Below the pieces are notes generated by a model. It had not been told where the DNA came from, ran no database searches, and saw nothing but the letters and a program-made list of their open reading frames with translations. Positions 7,021 through 12,757 of a DNA stretch of 33,335 bases are shown here, piece by piece; position 1 is the first letter of the stretch, and each line of letters starts with the position of its first letter. Source of the stretch: a virus; IMG/VR virus record IMGVR_UViG_3300031951_000710, positions 1 through 33,335 of that record; one strand, 5' to 3'. The position numbers and the translations under genes were made by a program.

Positions 7021-7446
7021 CTAGTACAAATCAAACTCATCAGTGGGTATAAAATCCTTTACATCAACAGCAAATTCATTATTCCATGCTTCCCCTGTCT
7101 GTTCATCAATTGCTCCTGGGGCAAGTACTCTTAGTGGATAATAGTTGTGTAACCCCTGAAAACTTTTTACAGTAACAGGAATATACCCTTGTTGATTAAA
7201 CATGGAGTCTTTGTACTTATCCTTATCACCAGACCAGCCTTTATAATTCTCAATAGATATGTATCCATGTGCACCTATTGCTGGTACTTCAGGATACTTA
7301 GCACCTAAATGAATTTTAAATAGCCACTCTGTACCAGGATGTGATGAACCAAGAGTATCACACAGTAAACGTGCAATATCCTCATTCTTTACATGTTTCT
7401 TAATTACATTGTATAGATCAGACTCATTAAGACTTATTTGTATCAT
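7021..7446 (-). CDS. Phage protein of unknown function
   Basis: The start at 7446 (MIQISLNESDLYNVIKKHVK) is preferred over 7467, giving 141 residues. It is a soluble protein with helices at the N-terminus and strands in the middle (GAHGYISIENYKGW; GYIPVTVKSF). It is the only gene in the window I found ending in TAG. No domain is recognised. Its start lies within the end of the small membrane peptide gene at 7427-7537. Confidence 0.65.
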   Translation of the reverse strand: MIQISLNESDLYNVIKKHVKNEDIARLLCDTLGSSHPGTEWLFKIHLGAKYPEVPAIGAHGYISIENYKGWSGDKDKYKDSMFNQQGYIPVTVKSFQGLHNYYPLRVLAPGAIDEQTGEAWNNEFAVDVKDFIPTDEFDLY

Positions 7447-7537
7447 CTTTCTCAAAATAGTTAGCAAGTCTTACTACAAGAACAACACCGGCAAAAACTA
7501 CTGCCAGTGCTGTAAATACTACGATTAATGTTTTCAT
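7427..7537 (-). CDS. 36-residue single-span membrane peptide
   Basis: ATG at 7537 overlaps the stop of the upstream gene as ATGA and the frame ends at TAA 7427. The product MKTLIVVFTALAVVFAGVVL continues VRLANYFEKDDTNKS. It has one membrane helix at residues 3-23 with a charged C-terminal tail. The coupling to 7534-7884 supports it as real. Peptides of this kind can be regulators or superinfection factors, but no function can be read from it. Confidence 0.6.
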   Translation of the reverse strand: MKTLIVVFTALAVVFAGVVLVVRLANYFEKDDTNKS

Positions 7538-7884
7538 TTGGATGTGAGTTCTAAAGGTTCAAATACTAATACTCCATGTCTAAACTCGTAGTTAGTGTGT
7601 GCTGAGATAGATAAATCTCTCTCATCTATAATATCATCACTCATAGGAGTAATTGAGATTATAGTATGATTATTTATTACTATCTCATAGTCACGGTACT
7701 GTTGTACATAGAGAACTAACTTAGACCCTTGATACTCAGGTACTCCCAGGTCATACAGTTTGTCATTTTCAATGTAGTACCATTCACATTGTTCAATTGG
7801 AGTTTGTATATCAATAACTAACTCCATTGGTTCATAATCAGGCTTTCCAGCAAGTAGCTGGATTAATAAAATCATACTTTTCAT
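7534..7884 (-). CDS. Phage protein of unknown function, beta-rich
   Basis: The 116-residue product starts MKSMILLIQLLAGKPDYEPM. It has many short strands (LVIDIQTPI, KLVLYVQQYRDYEIVIN), and is acidic. It is coupled by ATGA to the peptide gene at 7427-7537 and follows 7896-8672 by 11 bases. The hydrophobic start is too short to be a clear signal peptide. No family recognised. Confidence 0.65.
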   Translation of the reverse strand: MKSMILLIQLLAGKPDYEPMELVIDIQTPIEQCEWYYIENDKLYDLGVPEYQGSKLVLYVQQYRDYEIVINNHTIISITPMSDDIIDERDLSISAHTNYEFRHGVLVFEPLELTSK

Positions 7885-7895
7885 AATCAGTTGTT

Positions 7896-8672
7896 TTAAA
7901 ATGGTAATACTGCATCATCAGGACAATACAGCTGTTTTGTAACATAGTAGATTTTTCTAAGTCTTTCAGCTTCATCATCAAGATTTGTAAAGTCAATCTT
8001 TAAGTTAAGAGCCTGTGCATATCTAATAGCATCCTCAGTATGATAATAATGACTCTTGCTAATTAAATACTCTATACAGTCATCTTTATCTTTTGCAACA
8101 GACAATGCACTACCGATATAGCTTAAGCTCACATGAAATATATCAGTTTGAGCTTTCAGTACATATATCATTTTACACAAAGACTTTGGATCTACATTCT
8201 TAAATATCAATGACCGCTTACACAAGTGCGTAGCATAATCTTCTATTGTGTTTATTTTGTTTTTTGCAACTGCCTTAGCCAAAGAGAGAGTAAAATACTC
8301 CTGAAATGATCTTGGTAGCTCACACCACCAACCTGTATTCATACGTCCTAAAAAGGATTCTATAATGAATGGATGTGGTGTTTTGCCAAACCAAAATTTC
8401 AGGTCTCTGGTCTTCTTGTCAAAACTAATACCTGAGACACCTGTAGTGATATAAAATAAACTCTTGTTAAACTTGGGTTTAAACTTATCTTCACTCCAAT
8501 AGATGTGAGTATCAGTCTCTATTACTTTATACAAATGAAAGTCAGTAATTCTGTTCTCATAGAATAAGAATCTTTGCTCATCAACTGATTTCTGTAGAAA
8601 CTCTCTGCTTCTATCAAAACTATTCTGATGAGCTAAGATAATTACCCTTGATTCTTCTGTGCTCTCTTCCAT
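7896..8672 (-). CDS. Phage protein of unknown function, 258 residues
   Basis: This soluble, mixed alpha/beta protein contains aromatic-rich stretches (LKFWFGKTPHPFIIESFLG, about 91-109; TGWWCELPRSFQEYF). It ends in LPF, as does the product of 9410-10267. Both have a middle strand region and a helical end, so they may be distant paralogues, but I cannot align them with confidence. No catalytic motif is seen. It overlaps the gene at 8642-8866 by 31 bases. Confidence 0.7.
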   Translation of the reverse strand: MEESTEESRVIILAHQNSFDRSREFLQKSVDEQRFLFYENRITDFHLYKVIETDTHIYWSEDKFKPKFNKSLFYITTGVSGISFDKKTRDLKFWFGKTPHPFIIESFLGRMNTGWWCELPRSFQEYFTLSLAKAVAKNKINTIEDYATHLCKRSLIFKNVDPKSLCKMIYVLKAQTDIFHVSLSYIGSALSVAKDKDDCIEYLISKSHYYHTEDAIRYAQALNLKIDFTNLDDEAERLRKIYYVTKQLYCPDDAVLPF

Positions 8673-8866
8673 TTGCTTTTAGCATTAGAAAGTTCTAATC
8701 TTTCTATCTCTGTTTTCTTGAACACAGACCTGTCAATAAGAACTGGATTAGCATTGATTGCAGACTGTATCTTTGTTCTCTCAACATTGTAAGCATTAGA
8801 GCTTTCACTCTTAGCCATTGCCATACTTGCTACACGAGTAGCAAAGTTTAATTTAAGTTTACTCAT
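8642..8866 (-). CDS. Small basic protein
   Basis: The 74-residue product (MSKLKLNFATRVASMAMAKS) is basic at both ends and ends KSKWKRAQKNQG, consistent with nucleic-acid contact. The start overlaps the end of the 8859-8972 gene and the end overlaps 7896-8672. No family recognised. Confidence 0.6.
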   Translation of the reverse strand: MSKLKLNFATRVASMAMAKSESSNAYNVERTKIQSAINANPVLIDRSVFKKTEIERLELSNAKSKWKRAQKNQG

Positions 8867-8972
8867 CTTTCTTGTGTTTGGTTTTACGTGTATACTTTTT
8901 CTTATTCTTCTGTATGACAGGCCGTGTGGCCTGCCATATCTCCTGCATAGTTAATTCAACAGTAGTCATCAT
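8859..8972 (-). CDS. 37-residue highly basic peptide
   Basis: The ATG at 8972 (or 8969) lies inside the last codons of the upstream gene. The frame ends at TAA 8859, overlapping the next ATG. The product starts MMTTVELTMQEIWQATRPVI and ends in a Lys/Arg-rich tail (KNKKKYTRKTKHKKDE). The overlaps on both sides and the compositional contrast with out-of-frame sequence support it. It probably binds nucleic acid. Confidence 0.55.
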   Translation of the reverse strand: MMTTVELTMQEIWQATRPVIQKNKKKYTRKTKHKKDE

Positions 8973-9174
8973 CTTCTTCATAGTCTCTAACTTGTTCCTC
9001 TATAAAGTTATCTACAATACCACTGCCACGGTTAATTACCGGTGCTGCATTTTTAGCAATGAGTGTCTCATAATATACAATAATATCTGTGACACTGTAC
9101 CTTGGAAGAATTTTACCATCTAACAGATTAGTAAATCTTTCTCTTGTTTTCTGAAGTGCTTCTGCTTTTCTCAT
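8956..9174 (-). CDS. Small acidic-tailed protein
   Basis: The 72-residue product (MRKAEALQKTRERFTNLLDG) has a helical basic start, a strand region and a strongly acidic end (RDYEEDDDYC). The start follows the leader AACTCAAATG, which is also used by three other genes in this arm. No family recognised. Confidence 0.65.
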   Translation of the reverse strand: MRKAEALQKTRERFTNLLDGKILPRYSVTDIIVYYETLIAKNAAPVINRGSGIVDNFIEEQVRDYEEDDDYC

Positions 9175-9185
9175 TTGAGTTGGTT

Positions 9186-9353
9186 TTAAAGTTGAATATC
9201 ATATTGTTTAAGATAGCATAGATCATCAATTACTCTTAGTTTAAGAGAATTGATTTTACTCTTACCATCTAGGCAAATCTCTTTTCTAATCTCTTCAAGA
9301 GACTGAATAGAGAACTTCTTAAAGAAGTTATAAAAGTCAATGTAAGTTTTCAT
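9186..9353 (-). CDS. Small helical protein, 55 residues
   Basis: The frame from ATG 9353 to TAA 9186 gives MKTYIDFYNFFKKFSIQSLE and ends LKQYDIQL. It is preceded by the shared leader AACTCAAATG and followed 11 bases later by the gene at 8956-9174, which has the same leader. It is amphipathic helical. No family is recognised. Confidence 0.6.
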   Translation of the reverse strand: MKTYIDFYNFFKKFSIQSLEEIRKEICLDGKSKINSLKLRVIDDLCYLKQYDIQL

Positions 9354-9409
9354 TTGAGTTAATTTTTAAGTTAAATGAGCACTTTAAACGTCATACTCAG
9401 GACAGCAGG

Positions 9410-10267
9410 TTAAAATGGTAATTCTGTAAATAGATTATCTAATTCTGAATCCCATTGTCTTCCCGCATAAGAATGAATTTCTTTATTTGGGAACAGTCTC
9501 TTTGCACACTCTATAGCAACAGTATCATTATACACACCATAGTCTCCTGATTTATAGTAAAGGATAACATCATTACCTATTACTTTCAACCATCCACCAT
9601 TAGCAGTAAAATATTTGCTGTTACGGTATACTTCACTGATAGAGCTATGAAAGTTCTCTACAAATTGATATGGATCAAAACACATTCTGCAATCTGTTTC
9701 ATCATCATGGGCAACTTGTATAATAAACTTGATACCATTGCTATTCTGAAAGTCTGATAAATCAACTGGTGACTTATAGACTTTAGAAGCAATATTTACA
9801 AGTTTCTTTCTTAATCTCTCAGTTTCATCTTGCTTCTCTTGAATTTTAGCATACCATTGTTCAGGAGTTCTTGCAAGATCTTGTCTTCTCATTTCAGCTT
9901 CATAAGAATCTTCAAGATCATCAGTATTGAGAACTGTATTTTCATAGTCTTCTCCTTCTTGTGCAGCAATAGCAGATATATACTCAGAAGCAAGATTCTT
10001 TGCTTTGTCTCTGATATCAATTAAACTTGCCATTGCAGTTATCTTTGCTTCTATCTCCATTGTTTTTTGAAGAGCAAGAGGAGCTACTACTGACATAAAC
10101 AGTCTTTGTTCTTCAGCTGTAGACTCTGCCCATCCACCACCTGCAAAACATTTGAAGTCTTCAGATGGTACACTAAATGTTTCATGCTTAGTGCACAGTG
10201 TTATTGAGTTTCTACCATAGGTAACTACAGTAAATAATCCTTGTCTAGATTTTAAGTGAATTTTCAT
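9410..10267 (-). CDS. Phage protein of unknown function with a central coiled region
   Basis: The frame is open from 10372 but the start at 10267 (MKIHLKSRQGLFTVVTYGRN) is chosen because it follows the shared AACTCAAATG leader; this gives 285 residues. Residues about 65-175 are helical and acidic, with Glu/Arg heptad-like spacing (WYAKIQEKQDETERLRKKL). The C-terminal part is strand-rich, with NGGWLKVIGNDVILYYKSGD, ending in LPF. Two Cys at DCRMCFDP might bind metal, but only as a single pair. Function unknown. Confidence 0.7.
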   Translation of the reverse strand: MKIHLKSRQGLFTVVTYGRNSITLCTKHETFSVPSEDFKCFAGGGWAESTAEEQRLFMSVVAPLALQKTMEIEAKITAMASLIDIRDKAKNLASEYISAIAAQEGEDYENTVLNTDDLEDSYEAEMRRQDLARTPEQWYAKIQEKQDETERLRKKLVNIASKVYKSPVDLSDFQNSNGIKFIIQVAHDDETDCRMCFDPYQFVENFHSSISEVYRNSKYFTANGGWLKVIGNDVILYYKSGDYGVYNDTVAIECAKRLFPNKEIHSYAGRQWDSELDNLFTELPF

Positions 10268-10432
10268 TTGAGTTGATTTTTGAGTTGATAAATAAGAGCC
10301 TAAAGTTATTAGCTCTTCTGGTGCTTCTACTGACCGCGTTATCTGTATAGCCACATAAATGTGTAACAGCACGGCTGCACTTTTGAAAGTTCATAAGGTA
10401 TGCTTCCCAACCACCTGCATCCTAAAGATGCA

Positions 10433-10594
10433 TCAATTTTTTGTAACAATAGAGAGTTCTTGCTCATAAGATTCTTTGAGCATAAGCAAATCACTCTTCT
10501 GTAATTTACTTAATGATTCTTTGTACTCTTTAGGACAAGAACCATTTACTGCTGTTACTAATACAGCAATTTCCAAAATCAAATTTGAAATCAT
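10433..10594 (-). CDS. Small protein with hydrophobic N-terminus
   Basis: A 53-residue frame begins MISNLILEIAVLVTAVNGSC and continues with a helical, charged region (YKESLSKLQKSDLLMLKESY). The first 17 residues could be a signal peptide or membrane anchor followed by NGSCP. It is isolated between the structured region upstream and a TGCATC/GATGCA hairpin at its stop. Coding is probable but not certain. Confidence 0.5.
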   Translation of the reverse strand: MISNLILEIAVLVTAVNGSCPKEYKESLSKLQKSDLLMLKESYEQELSIVTKN

Positions 10595-10631
10595 ATATGT
10601 GTGTTTAATTGGTTACTGATTAATACTTTTT

Positions 10632-10716
10632 TGCACTGAGACACAACTAACTACTAGGCAGATAGACAGAATAAATCCTGTGATGACGGCCTCTGTTCAT
10701 TAGTTGTGTCAGTGCA
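10632..10716 (-). ncRNA. Long hairpin RNA element A
   Basis: TGCACTG-AG-ACACAACTAA at 10632-10650 pairs with TTAGTTGTGT-CAGTGCA at 10700-10716, giving 17 pairs with one two-base bulge. The 49-base head contains a further ACAG/CTGT hairpin. Stems of this length do not arise by chance often in 33 kb. It has no T run on either side that would make it a simple terminator on the minus strand. Strand is inferred from the neighbouring genes. Confidence 0.55.
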
Positions 10717-10731
10717 TCAAAGATAGATTAG

Positions 10732-10760
10732 TGCTACAGAGGTTATCCACCAATGTAGCA
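10732..10760 (-). repeat. Stem-loop TGCTACA/TGTAGCA
   Basis: A seven-base perfect stem closes a 15-base loop (GAGGTTATCCACCAA). It lies between element A and the next hairpin with one base or less of spacing, as part of a chain of hairpins. Confidence 0.45.
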
Positions 10761-10805
10761 TAGGTTAGTGGAACCGTTCCGCTCTAAACTATTTTTACTA
10801 ACCTA
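10761..10805 (-). repeat. Stem-loop TAGGTTAGT/ACTAACCTA
   Basis: A nine-base perfect stem encloses a 27-base head with an inner GGAA/TTCC hairpin. It abuts the preceding stem-loop. No following T run on the minus strand. Confidence 0.45.
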
Positions 10806-10819
10806 TTATTTGACCCCTC

Positions 10820-10918
10820 TGCACTTAGTTGTGATAACTGGTATTCCAGCATCCCGTATACTCACAGGCTAACTACATGTTAGTATCACAACTGCCTGAC
10901 CAAGGTCAGATTAGTGCA
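10820..10918 (-). ncRNA. Structured RNA element B (same architecture as 11381-11529)
   Basis: The outer stem is TGCACT/AGTGCA (10820-10825 with 10913-10918). Inside it are a ten-base arm AGTTGTGATA/TATCACAACT and a separate small hairpin CTGACC-AA-GGTCAG (10896-10909), giving a three-way junction. Element C at 11381-11529 shares the outer stem, the AGTTGT arm, the GC spacer and the CTGA...TCAG hairpin, as well as a CCCCTC flank. The stop codon of the 10906-11127 gene lies inside its 5' strand on the minus strand. Role unknown: 3' end processing, leader control or a free small RNA. Confidence 0.6.
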
Positions 10919-11127
10919 TTAGGATACAGGCTTTGCACCTGTCTATTGTATTTCAAGAAGTTTTTTTCTGCTATCTCAATTTGATTCTTGAAATAACCTG
11001 TTTTGTTACCCTTTCTTTTATTAAAAATCATCAATGATTCCATCACCATTATATGTTTTCTCAACTTTCTTGTAAGTATAACATACTCTAAAAAGTTTTC
11101 TTCAGTTATTGATTTAATTGTTTTCAT
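10906..11127 (-). CDS. Small basic helical protein
   Basis: The 73-residue product (MKTIKSITEENFLEYVILTR) is basic and helical, ending VQSLYPNALI. Its last codons run into RNA element B. The start has an A/T-rich leader (CTTAAAATG). No family recognised. Confidence 0.6.
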   Translation of the reverse strand: MKTIKSITEENFLEYVILTRKLRKHIMVMESLMIFNKRKGNKTGYFKNQIEIAEKNFLKYNRQVQSLYPNALI

Positions 11128-11140
11128 TTTAAGTTTTAAA

Positions 11141-11335
11141 TTAAGGTTCTGTTACAACATAAGGTTCATTACCTATATATCGTTTTGAGGGAGTATACTC
11201 TTCTAACACTTGTAGTATCGTGAATGATTCATCTCCAATGGAGATATGTGTACTACTCCCTATATATTTAGATAGGTCTTTAGTAGTATAGTAAGAGTAC
11301 ATGTTACCTGATTGGGTTTTGATAAGATAGTTCAT
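11141..11335 (-). CDS. Small beta-rich protein
   Basis: The 64-residue product (MNYLIKTQSGNMYSYYTTKD) has strand-like stretches and ends YIGNEPYVVTEP. It begins after the shared leader AACTCAAATG and lies directly downstream of RNA element C, which would be its 5' untranslated region if both are on one transcript. No family recognised. Confidence 0.65.
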   Translation of the reverse strand: MNYLIKTQSGNMYSYYTTKDLSKYIGSSTHISIGDESFTILQVLEEYTPSKRYIGNEPYVVTEP

Positions 11336-11380
11336 TTGAGTTGAGTTTTAAGTTTTATTAATCTATTGTTTATACCCCTC

Positions 11381-11529
11381 TGCACTCAGTTGTAAGATCA
11401 CTGTGCAAGTACATAAACTCCACCCGTTACGGTTTCACAGTCTACATTCCACTCGTGATGCACAAGTACTCTCTTGGAACTTAAGATGATACTTACAACT
11501 GCCTGACCTTGGGAATCAGGAATGGTGCA
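11381..11529 (-). ncRNA. Structured RNA element C (second copy of the element B architecture)
   Basis: TGCACT at 11381 pairs with GGTGCA at 11524-11529. AGTTGTAAG at 11388-11396 pairs with CTTACAACT at 11492-11500. A small hairpin CCTGA/TCAGG follows the GC spacer. The head of the long arm is about 95 bases and has further pairings (ACTGTG/CACAGT, CCG-TTA-CGG). The closing stems and the flank CCCCTCTGCACT are shared with element B although the heads differ, the pattern expected of a conserved RNA family. It lies just upstream of the 11141-11335 gene. Confidence 0.6.
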
Positions 11530-11536
11530 TTAATAA

Positions 11537-11615
11537 AACAAAGAGAACTAAAGCCCACGACCTAACCATTGTTGATCTAACAGGCAACCCCATGGTACGA
11601 GTTGTTCTCTTTGTT
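11537..11615 (-). ncRNA. Hairpin RNA element D with 12-base perfect arms
   Basis: AACAAAGAGAAC at 11537-11548 and GTTCTCTTTGTT at 11604-11615 are exact reverse complements. The 55-base head contains ACCAT/ATGGT and GTTG/CAAC pairs when read on the minus strand. A U-rich stretch (TTTGTTTTATTA) follows on the minus strand, so termination is possible. The long branched head is unusual for a simple terminator. Confidence 0.5.
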
Positions 11616-11618
11616 ATA

Positions 11619-11713
11619 TGGTACTCTCACAAGGTTGCAACCCTTGACATACATCCAACACCGAGGCATCATAAGCCAATTGGTAGTATGTTATCCTGCA
11701 ATTGGATGAGAGT
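11619..11713 (-). ncRNA. tRNA-like element F ending in an encoded CCA
   Basis: On the minus strand ACTCTCA (11713-11707) pairs with TGAGAGT (11629-11623) as a seven-base acceptor stem, followed by A and then CCA (11621-11619). A T-arm-like hairpin, CAAGG/CCTTG with a seven-base loop GTTGCAA, abuts the 3' acceptor strand with no gap. The length of 92 plus CCA is in the range of long-variable-arm tRNAs. The loop lacks the usual TTCRA and no proper D or anticodon arm is found; TCCAA/TTGGA and CCAATTG/CAATTGG are the inner helices. It may mimic a tRNA 3' end for CCA enzymes, RNase P or aminoacyl-tRNA proteins. Confidence 0.35.
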
Positions 11714-11729
11714 AATATTGGTAATTAAT

Positions 11730-11858
11730 TTACAGTGTGTACTCTATGCTATAGTACTTACCGTCTTCACTGCGCATGCTGGCAATGATTTCATTTGGGG
11801 TGTAATAAGTAACACCATTTCTTGTATACTCAAAGAGTATTACTTTGTTATCCTCCAT
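11730..11858 (-). CDS. Small protein, 42 residues
   Basis: The frame from ATG 11858 to TAA 11730 gives MEDNKVILFEYTRNGVTYYT and then PNEIIASMRSEDGKYYSIEYTL. The even spread of charged residues and beta-type pattern look like a real small protein. The ATG is preceded by AAATTAC, without Shine-Dalgarno. It ends 16 bases before tRNA-like element F. Function unknown. Confidence 0.55.
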   Translation of the reverse strand: MEDNKVILFEYTRNGVTYYTPNEIIASMRSEDGKYYSIEYTL

Positions 11859-11893
11859 GTAATTTATTTTGAGGGTGAATATACTAATGAATG

Positions 11894-11943
11894 AGTAGTT
11901 TTATATCATACTCAGGATAATCTCGGGTGGCTATGAGACTACT
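11894..11943 (-). repeat. Hairpin element E', related to 12368-12416
   Basis: AGTAGT and ACTACT close a 50-base hairpin with an inner CTCA/TGAG pair. Size, closing bases and the inner GAG/CTC pair match the hairpin at 12368-12416. It lies between the genes at 11730-11858 and 12013-12285. Confidence 0.4.
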
Positions 11944-12012
11944 TAATAAAGTAATACTCATACAAAGAGTAATCATACATATATGTAATCAGATAAAAGG
12001 GTTACGTATTAA

Positions 12013-12285
12013 TTAAAGATTGTCTATTAGTATTAGACTGTCAAGATCTGAATACTTACCACCATATACTTTGTGGGTATTGTAGTTTTCTATCCAGATA
12101 CTATCTTCAGATACTTCTAAGTAGTATTCTATGTCAATGTTACCACCAACATCAGACCAGTCCTGAGATATATCCGCGGGAGACTCTGTTGCTCTTCTAT
12201 TAATGTCTCCTATAGAGAATCCTATAGTAAAGAATACAATAGATAGTAGAACAAATACAGTTGTAATCATATACTCTCTTTTCAT
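12013..12285 (-). CDS. Membrane-anchored small protein
   Basis: The 90-residue product starts MKREYMITTVFVLLSIVFFT, with one membrane helix at about 7-26. It is followed by an acidic soluble domain of about 60 residues with strand pattern (NIDIEYYLEVSEDSIWIENY). The positive N-terminus suggests the soluble part faces the periplasm. It is preceded by the long structured leader region 12286-12665 and the promoter-like motif at 12667. No family recognised. Confidence 0.65.
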   Translation of the reverse strand: MKREYMITTVFVLLSIVFFTIGFSIGDINRRATESPADISQDWSDVGGNIDIEYYLEVSEDSIWIENYNTHKVYGGKYSDLDSLILIDNL

Positions 12286-12316
12286 ATGTATAGTTTTAAT
12301 TGATTGCAGTGTTTTA

Positions 12317-12344
12317 TAGCCATATACTCAGTGAAGAGTGGCTA
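12317..12344 (-). repeat. Stem-loop TAGCC/GGCTA with inner ACTC/GAGT
   Basis: TAGCC-ATAT-ACTC and GAGT-GGCTA pair over the loop AGTGAA. It lies about 30 bases before the start of the 12013-12285 gene, so it is in that gene's leader. Confidence 0.4.
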
Positions 12345-12367
12345 CTTATGTGTGTATTTTGAGCTTT

Positions 12368-12416
12368 GGTTAAGTAGTATGAGTATAAGGTATGATTGAT
12401 TCTCAACTACTTAGCC
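12368..12416 (-). repeat. Hairpin element E
   Basis: GGTTAAGTAGT at 12368-12378 pairs with ACTACTTAGCC at 12406-12416, extended by TGAG/CTCA after one bulged A, for about 15 pairs. A CCCCTC tract follows at 12415-12420, as also seen beside elements B and C. The related hairpin E' is at 11894-11943. Confidence 0.45.
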
Positions 12417-12454
12417 CCTCTTACTTAAAGTAATTATGTATTATTTATACTCAA

Positions 12455-12472
12455 CTTTAGGAATCCAAGAAT
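12455..12472 (-). repeat. 18-base direct repeat, copy 1
   Basis: CTTTAGGAATCCAAGAAT is identical to copy 2 at 12525-12542, 70 bases away in the same orientation. A TCCAGT/ACTGGA hairpin (12477-12492) lies between the copies. Confidence 0.55.
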
Positions 12473-12524
12473 GTTTTCCAGTGTTTACTGGATACTCACC
12501 CCGTAATTTCCAAGACTTGTTTAC

Positions 12525-12542
12525 CTTTAGGAATCCAAGAAT
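12525..12542 (-). repeat. 18-base direct repeat, copy 2
   Basis: It is identical to 12455-12472. The two copies and intervening hairpin suggest a binding array or a duplicated leader segment. Confidence 0.55.
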
Positions 12543-12585
12543 AGTATATTGTGAATAGTTAATACTTAATACACATGTGCATACG

Positions 12586-12663
12586 CTGATACAGTTTCAG
12601 TGACCAGGGAGAATATACAATTAACAGTATTCAATGTACATATATCTGCATATCCTGTATCAG
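12586..12663 (-). ncRNA. Branched hairpin next to promoter-like motif M1
   Basis: CTGATACAG (12586-12594) and CTGTATCAG (12655-12663) are exact nine-base reverse complements, 60 bases apart. The head holds GAATA/TATTC. It begins four bases downstream of motif M1 on the minus strand, so it would be the very 5' end of that transcript. Confidence 0.45.
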
Positions 12664-12666
12664 TTT

Positions 12667-12689
12667 GAGTAGAGGGTTGTCCAAATAGG
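12667..12689 (-). promoter_or_regulatory. Promoter-like motif M1
   Basis: The minus-strand core TTTGGACAACCCTCTACTCA matches M2 (13879-13902) and M3 (14336-14360) almost exactly. It stands upstream of the structured leader and the 12013-12285 gene, directly after the terminator of the preceding gene. See M2. Confidence 0.5.
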
Positions 12690-12695
12690 ATATGA

Positions 12696-12731
12696 GAAAG
12701 ACAAAAGAGCAAGGCTTGTGTAGCCCTGCTC
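12696..12731 (-). terminator. Terminator of the 12758-12973 gene
   Basis: On the minus strand GAGCAGGGCT and AGCCTTGCTC pair around the loop ACACA and are followed by TTTTGTCTTT. It lies 27 bases after the stop. Confidence 0.75.
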
Positions 12732-12757
12732 ATGTCTTGTGTAACATAAACTGTAGA

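Larger units (their letters stand above)
10595..10905 (-). other. Gene-free stretch filled with RNA hairpins
   Basis: No convincing frame lies here. The stretch contains four consecutive stem-loops: 10632-10716, 10732-10760, 10761-10805, and most of 10820-10918. Each has a perfect or near-perfect stem of 7-17 bases. It is probably untranslated RNA of the leftward transcript, or separate small RNAs. Confidence 0.5.
11336..11729 (-). other. Gene-free stretch holding three structured RNA elements
   Basis: This interval has no convincing minus-strand frame. It is occupied almost end to end by element C (11381-11529), hairpin D (11537-11615) and tRNA-like element F (11619-11713), separated by 7 and 3 bases. 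A plus-strand frame across 11592-11894 is treated as a by-product of these repeats. Confidence 0.5.
12286..12757 (-). other. Gene-free stretch: promoter-like motif, hairpins and an 18-base direct repeat
   Basis: No supported frame. In minus-strand order it holds the terminator of the 12758 gene, the promoter-like motif at 12667-12689, a branched hairpin 12586-12663, two copies of an 18-base repeat (12525-12542 and 12455-12472) with a small hairpin between them, hairpin 12368-12416 and hairpin 12317-12344. It then reaches the 12013-12285 gene. It could be a 380-base leader or one or more independent small RNAs. Confidence 0.5.

Noticed and set aside
11592-11894. A 100-codon plus-strand open frame
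   Set aside because: It runs opposite to all neighbours, covers the arms of RNA elements D and F and the whole minus-strand gene 11730-11858, and the protein (MVRVVLFVIWYSHKVATLDI...) has no recognisable pattern.
10595-12757. CRISPR array in the repeat-rich region
   Set aside because: Repeats are few, differ in length, are mostly inverted not direct, and have no regular spacing.
10595-12757. Retron or diversity-generating element
   Set aside because: No reverse transcriptase gene lies in the window, and the inverted repeats lack the paired a1/a2 layout next to such a gene.
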